DNA from: Alphaproteobacteria bacterium
Lineage (GTDB): Bacteria > Pseudomonadota > Alphaproteobacteria > Rhodobacterales > Rhodobacteraceae
DNA length: 9,383 nt
NCBI GenBank assembly: GCA_003696705.1
Contig: RFGD01000072.1
Span: 1 to 9,383, forward strand
Direction of reading: 5' to 3'
A program made the position numbers and the translations under genes. This document shows positions 6,514 to 9,383 of the stretch, piece by piece (position 1 is the first letter of the stretch; each line of letters starts with the position of its first letter). Under the pieces are notes generated by a model. That model saw nothing but the letters and a program-made list of their open reading frames with translations, was not told the origin of the DNA and ran no database searches.

Positions 6514-7377
6514 TCAAGCGCCGCTGTGCGCCCAGTCCCAGTAGATTTCGCGGACCCGCCGTGTGACGGGGCCGATCGGATACCGGGTGCCGTCGAACTC
6601 GGTGACGGGCGTCACCTTCATCATGTTGCCGGAAAGAAAGACCTCGTCCGCGGTGCGGAAGTCGTCGAAGCCAAGCACCGTCTCGTGCACCACGATGCCT
6701 TCCTTGCGAAGGTTTGCGATGTGGCGTGCACGCGTGATGCCGGCCAGGAAGGTGCCGTTCGGGATCGGGGTGAAGATCTCTCCGTCGCGCACCATGAACA
6801 CATTGGCGGTCGCCGTCTCGGCGACGTTGCCAAGCGCATCGGCCACCAGCGCGTTGCCATAGCCCTTGGCGCGCGCCTCGGCCAGCATGCGCGCGTTGTT
6901 CGGGTAAAGGCAGCCCGCCTTCGCATTGACGACGTTGTCGGCAAGAACAGGCCGCCGGAAGCGGGTCGTCGTCAGCGTCGTTGCGGTATCGGGTGGCGGC
7001 ATCGGGATTTCCTCGAGGCAGACGGCAAAGCCCGTCGAGCCTTCCTTCGGAAGCACGCCCAGATGGCCACCTTCGATCGCCCAGTACATGGGGCGGATGT
7101 AGACGGCGGCGTCCCGGGGATAGCGGCGAAGGCCCTCCCGGATGATGTCGACCATTTCTTCCGCGGTGACCGTCGGCGTTATCATCAGCGCCTCGGCCGA
7201 GCGGTTGACGCGGGCACAGTGGGCCTCGAGGTCCGGCGCGACACCTTCGAAGTAGCGGGCGCCGTCGAAGACCGTCGTGCCCAGCCACGAACCGTGGTCG
7301 GCGGCGCGCATGATCGGCACGTCTTCGTCATGCCAGCGGCCTTCGAACCAGGTGCGGATGTTGGTGCCTGTTGCCAT
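6514..7377 (-). CDS. ilvE: Branched-chain amino acid aminotransferase (PLP fold type IV)
   Basis: A 287-residue cytoplasmic enzyme that interconverts Leu, Ile and Val with their 2-oxo acids, using glutamate/2-oxoglutarate. The pyridoxal-phosphate lysine is Lys153 in VVNAKAGCLYPNN (149-161). Glu187 (NVAETATAN) and the phosphate-binding GITR (213-216, in TFLAGITRAR) occupy the expected places. AVYIRPMYW (91-99) matches the Tyr-Ile-Arg-Pro motif of E. coli IlvE, which separates BCATs from D-amino-acid and (R)-amine transaminases. The DEVFLSGNMMKVTPV region (244-258) is also typical. The ATG at 7375-7377 has GGAG 6 bases upstream; the open frame further upstream runs into trpS and has no family match. 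It follows trpS by 34 bases and probably shares its transcript. Substrate preference beyond the BCAT class is inferred. Confidence 0.94.
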   Translation of the reverse strand: MATGTNIRTWFEGRWHDEDVPIMRAADHGSWLGTTVFDGARYFEGVAPDLEAHCARVNRSAEALMITPTVTAEEMVDIIREGLRRYPRDAAVYIRPMYWAIEGGHLGVLPKEGSTGFAVCLEEIPMPPPDTATTLTTTRFRRPVLADNVVNAKAGCLYPNNARMLAEARAKGYGNALVADALGNVAETATANVFMVRDGEIFTPIPNGTFLAGITRARHIANLRKEGIVVHETVLGFDDFRTADEVFLSGNMMKVTPVTEFDGTRYPIGPVTRRVREIYWDWAHSGA

Positions 7378-7411
7378 CTGCTTCTCCGTGATCTCTCGGC
7401 CGCGCGTCGCG

Positions 7412-8476
7412 TCAGTCGCCCCGAGTGCGCAACATCCCGACGATGTCGTAGGTCTTCTCGAGGATCGGGGTCGCGATGGCGTCCGCGCGGCGCGCCCCGT
7501 CGCCAAGGATGCGGTCGATCTCGGCCGGGTCTTCCATCAGTTCGGCCATGCGCCGCGAAATGGGCGCGAGCCGCTCGACGGCAAGCTCGGCCAGCATCGG
7601 CTTGAACTCGGAGAACTGCTTGCCTGCGACCTGGCGGATCGCCTGTTCGGGCGTGATGTCGGCAAGCGCGGCGAAGATGTTGACGAGATTGCGCGCCTCG
7701 GGCCGTCCTTCGAGTCCTTCGAGCGTCTCGGGCAGGGGCTCGGGGTCCGTCCGGGCCTTGCGGATCTTCCTGGCGATGGTGTCGGCATCATCGGTCAGGT
7801 TGATCCGGCTCATGTCCGAGGGGTCGGACTTGGACATCTTCTTCGTTCCGTCGCGCAGGCTCATGACCCGCGTCGCGGGGCCTTCGATGACGGGCTCGAC
7901 GACAGGGAACCAGTCGACGCCGTAGTCGTGGTTGAACTTGATGGCGATGTCGCGCGTCAGTTCGAGGTGCTGTTTCTGGTCCTCGCCGACCGGCACATGG
8001 GTCGCATGGTAGAGAAGGATGTCGGCAGCCATCAGCGTCGGATAGGCGAAAAGCCCGACCGAGGCGTTCTCGCGGTTCTTGCCCGCCTTGTCCTTGAACT
8101 GGGTCATCCGGTTCAGCCACCCCATCCGGGCGACGCAGTTGAAGATCCAGGCAAGCTGCGCGTGGCCCGGGACCTGGCTCTGATTGAACAGGATCGACCG
8201 CGTCGGATCGATGCCCGAGGCAAGGAAACCGGCCGCAAGTTCGCGGGTGTTCCGACGCAGGGCGGCTGGGTCCTGCCAGACGGTGATCGCGTGCAGATCG
8301 ACGATGCAATAGATCGTCTCGGCCCCGCGTTCCTGCAACTCGACGAACCGCTTGAGCGCGCCCAGGTAGTTTCCGAGCGTCAGCCCGCCAGACGGCTGGA
8401 TCCCCGAAAACACCCGCGTCTTGAACGCGGCGGCGGTGTCGGTCTTCGTGGCGGTCGGCTGTGCCGTGTCGGTCAT
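7412..8476 (-). CDS. trpS: Tryptophanyl-tRNA synthetase
   Basis: A 354-residue class Ic aminoacyl-tRNA synthetase that charges tRNA-Trp with tryptophan. The Rossmann-fold start is RVFSGIQPSGGLTLGNYLGAL (21-41), where TLGN (33-36) is the HIGH-motif equivalent. The adenylate and tryptophan-binding region includes LMAADILLYHATHVPVGEDQ (148-167), and KKMSKSDPSD (212-221) holds the KMSKS motif. The C-terminal helical domain runs to the end. Length and motif order are normal. A TTG at 8539 would add 21 unrelated residues; the ATG at 8474-8476 has GGAGAG (8483-8488) 6 bases upstream and is preferred. The first ~18 residues, rich in Thr and Ala, are a short non-conserved extension. It is divergent from the rhomboid-like gene across an 82-base gap and leads into the aminotransferase gene. 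Confidence 0.97.
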   Translation of the reverse strand: MTDTAQPTATKTDTAAAFKTRVFSGIQPSGGLTLGNYLGALKRFVELQERGAETIYCIVDLHAITVWQDPAALRRNTRELAAGFLASGIDPTRSILFNQSQVPGHAQLAWIFNCVARMGWLNRMTQFKDKAGKNRENASVGLFAYPTLMAADILLYHATHVPVGEDQKQHLELTRDIAIKFNHDYGVDWFPVVEPVIEGPATRVMSLRDGTKKMSKSDPSDMSRINLTDDADTIARKIRKARTDPEPLPETLEGLEGRPEARNLVNIFAALADITPEQAIRQVAGKQFSEFKPMLAELAVERLAPISRRMAELMEDPAEIDRILGDGARRADAIATPILEKTYDIVGMLRTRGD

Positions 8477-8492
8477 CGCGGTCTCTCCGTCT

Positions 8493-8505
8493 GGACCTTC
8501 GGTCC
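8493..8505 (-). repeat. Small perfect hairpin in the trpS leader
   Basis: GGACC-GAA-GGTCC on the minus strand is a 5-bp perfect stem with a 3-base loop. It lies between the candidate trpS -10 and the GGAGAG ribosome site, four bases upstream of that site. It could be the 5' end of the trpS mRNA or a small operator. There is no leader peptide with Trp codons and no T-box-like element. Confidence 0.25.
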
Positions 8506-8512
8506 CGCGTCG

Positions 8513-8539
8513 CTTATCGCTCGACCGGGTATCCGTCAA
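8513..8539 (-). promoter_or_regulatory. Candidate trpS promoter
   Basis: On the minus strand of the 82-base divergent gap, TTGACG (8534-8539) is followed after 15 bases by GATAAG (8513-8518), which matches TATAAT at four of six positions. The spacer is shorter than the ideal 17, so this is tentative. I see no equally good promoter for the plus-strand gene within the same gap. Confidence 0.3.
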
Positions 8540-8558
8540 CCAGCGCAGGATCAGGCAG

Positions 8559-9278
8559 ATGAATTTCGGACCATCAGGGCACGGAGGCGCGGGCGACGGT
8601 CCGCCCGATGCGCTGCCCTTTCATCCCGTGCCGGCGGTGGTGCTGTTGCTTGCCGGGGCAATGACGGCCGTCGAGCTTCTGTTCCAGCTGGGCGCGCGCG
8701 GCATTGTCGGCGGGCCGGGGGCGGTCGGCTGGCGCCTTGATGCGGTGCGTGACTGGGGCGTTTCCGACGTCTTGTTCGAATGGATGATCGCCAACCGCCA
8801 CTTCGATGCGGCCGAGGTCCTGCGCCTTCTTGCCTATCCGTTCATTCACGCCGATTTCACGCATGCCCTCTTTGCCGTGGTCCTTCTTCTGGCCATGGGC
8901 AAGGTCGTGGGCGAGGTCTTTTCGGCACCCGCGTTCCTGGCCGTGTTCTTTCTCTCGTCGGCGGCGGGGGGGATTGCCTACGTCCTTCTTCTGAATGTCC
9001 GGAGCTTTCTCATCGGCGCCTATCCGGGGGTCTACGGGCTCATCGGCGCCTTCACTTGGCTTCTGTGGTCGCGGCTTGCCAGTGTCGGTGCCGGTCGGAT
9101 GCGGGCGTTCTCTCTCATCGGTATGCTTCTTGGGGTGCAGCTCGTGTTCGGCGCAGTTTTCGGCGCCAGCCCCGACTGGGTCGCGGACCTCGCCGGGTTT
9201 GCGGTCGGCTTCCTTCTGTCGTTTGTCGTTTCGCCCGGCGGGTGGCACCGCCTCCTGGATCGGTTGCGCGAACGCTAG
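8559..9278 (+). CDS. Rhomboid-superfamily membrane protein, predicted catalytically dead (pseudo-rhomboid)
   Basis: A 239-residue inner-membrane protein with a hydrophilic N-terminus (1-22) and hydrophobic segments at about 24-43, 102-117, 124-145, 150-171, 183-203 and 207-225. The rhomboid fold is recognisable from YPFIHADFTHALF (93-105) and GVYGLIGAF (157-165). Active rhomboids use Ser in a G-x-S-G motif, a His in a later helix and an Asn in H-x3-N. Here the first site reads GAYPGVYG with Tyr155-Pro156 where Ser-Gly is expected. The later helix reads VADLAGF with Asp210 in place of His, and Ala106 replaces the Asn after the retained His102. The frame is open from 8421 inside trpS, but the ATG at 8559 has AGGA 8 bases upstream and gives a sensible N-terminus. 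It is divergent from trpS and ends 3 bases from the convergent murJ-like gene. Family assignment is solid; lack of protease activity is inferred from the residues. Confidence 0.88.
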   Translation: MNFGPSGHGGAGDGPPDALPFHPVPAVVLLLAGAMTAVELLFQLGARGIVGGPGAVGWRLDAVRDWGVSDVLFEWMIANRHFDAAEVLRLLAYPFIHADFTHALFAVVLLLAMGKVVGEVFSAPAFLAVFFLSSAAGGIAYVLLLNVRSFLIGAYPGVYGLIGAFTWLLWSRLASVGAGRMRAFSLIGMLLGVQLVFGAVFGASPDWVADLAGFAVGFLLSFVVSPGGWHRLLDRLRER

Positions 9279-9287
9279 GGGCTAGCG
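9273..9287. terminator. Inverted repeat containing both convergent stop codons
   Basis: CGCTAG-GGG-CTAGCG is a perfect 6-bp inverted repeat with a 3-base centre. The TAG of the plus-strand rhomboid-like gene (9276-9278) and the TAG of the minus-strand murJ-like gene (9282-9284) are mirror images within its arms. It could act as a weak bidirectional transcription end, but no T-run follows on either strand. Confidence 0.35.
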
Positions 9288-9383
9288 GCGGCGCAGCGAC
9301 TGCCTGAGTTCGGCGATGCGGAAGGCGCCCAGCATCTGACCTGCGGCGCCATAGAGGACGAGCCCCCCCGCGACCAGCGCCGC
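9282..9383 (-). CDS. murJ: Probable lipid II flippase MurJ, C-terminal end (cut by window edge)
   Basis: Only the last 33 codons and a TAG stop are inside the window; the rest lies beyond base 9383. The visible protein reads AALVAGGLVLYGAAGQ, then MLGAFRIAELRQSLRRR: the end of a transmembrane helix followed by a short basic cytoplasmic tail. This matches my memory of MurJ (MviN) C-termini in Rhodobacteraceae, where a final helix is followed by GAFR-x-x-[ED]L-type residues and a basic tail. The position upstream of trpS on the same strand also fits the murJ-trpS order I recall for this group. MurJ flips the peptidoglycan precursor lipid II across the inner membrane. With so little sequence the call rests on the tail and the neighbourhood, and another multi-pass membrane protein cannot be excluded. 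Confidence 0.6.
   Translation of the reverse strand, partial: AALVAGGLVLYGAAGQMLGAFRIAELRQSLRRR

Noticed and set aside
8421..8558. Upstream extension of the rhomboid-like protein by 46 codons from a TTG
   Set aside because: It would run through the start of trpS on the other strand and adds a sequence with no membrane or family logic; the ATG at 8559 has its own ribosome site.
5049..8740. Plus-strand open frames of about 490-520 codons opposite nfu, usp, ilvE and trpS
   Set aside because: Each lies antisense to a gene with recognised catalytic or binding motifs, and none has a recognisable domain or a convincing ribosome site.
8574..9248. Minus-strand open frame of 224 codons opposite the rhomboid-like gene
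   Set aside because: It is highly charged, with no fold signature; the plus strand has clear membrane helices and a rhomboid signature.
1..9383. Mobile element, phage, defence or toxin-antitoxin system
   Set aside because: No transposase, integrase, terminal repeats, target duplications, CRISPR repeats or small paired toxin-like genes were seen; all genes are housekeeping or transport types with uniform base composition.

Overview
The window looks like ordinary chromosomal DNA from a high-GC alphaproteobacterium, most likely a member of the Rhodobacterales. This rests on the GC-rich third positions, on the protein types (a BMP-type nucleoside transporter, an Nfu protein with an Nfu_N domain, a 287-residue branched-chain aminotransferase, a divergent UspA), and on the murJ-trpS neighbourhood. 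That assignment comes from protein resemblance and gene order, not from any marker gene. I see no mobile element, CRISPR array, tRNA, rRNA or phage gene, and every gene is intact except for the two cut by the window edges. Coding density is very high, and the longest non-coding gap is about 187 bases.

Left block (1-4046, all on the minus strand, read right to left): a four-gene ABC importer operon. Its order is periplasmic BMP-family binding protein (3051-4046), double-domain ATPase (1438-3009), inner-membrane permease 1 (344-1441) and permease 2 (1-344, cut by the window edge). The last three genes are joined by a 4-base and a 1-base stop/start overlap. The system resembles the YufNOPQ/PnrA-type purine-nucleoside importers.

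Middle block (4234-6428, minus strand): a universal stress protein, then a compact nfu-tsaB-rimI run. tsaB and rimI both appear to start at TTG codons lying inside the end of the preceding gene, which suggests translational coupling. Nfu delivers Fe-S clusters, TsaB belongs to the machinery for the tRNA t6A modification, and RimI acetylates N-terminal alanine. All three are housekeeping maturation functions. A TTGACC-17-CATCTT promoter candidate precedes nfu.

Right block (6514-9383): a branched-chain aminotransferase and tryptophanyl-tRNA synthetase (trpS) on the minus strand, probably co-transcribed. Next comes a rhomboid-superfamily membrane protein on the plus strand, divergent from trpS. 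Last is the C-terminal 33 codons of a minus-strand gene that looks like murJ, convergent with the rhomboid gene and separated from it by three bases.

The most interesting object is the rhomboid-like protein. It keeps the rhomboid fold signature and the histidine of the HxxxN motif, but tyrosine, aspartate and alanine stand where the catalytic serine, the catalytic histidine and the oxyanion-hole asparagine should be. It is probably a pseudoprotease that automated annotation would name an intramembrane serine protease. I found no convincing new multi-gene system.
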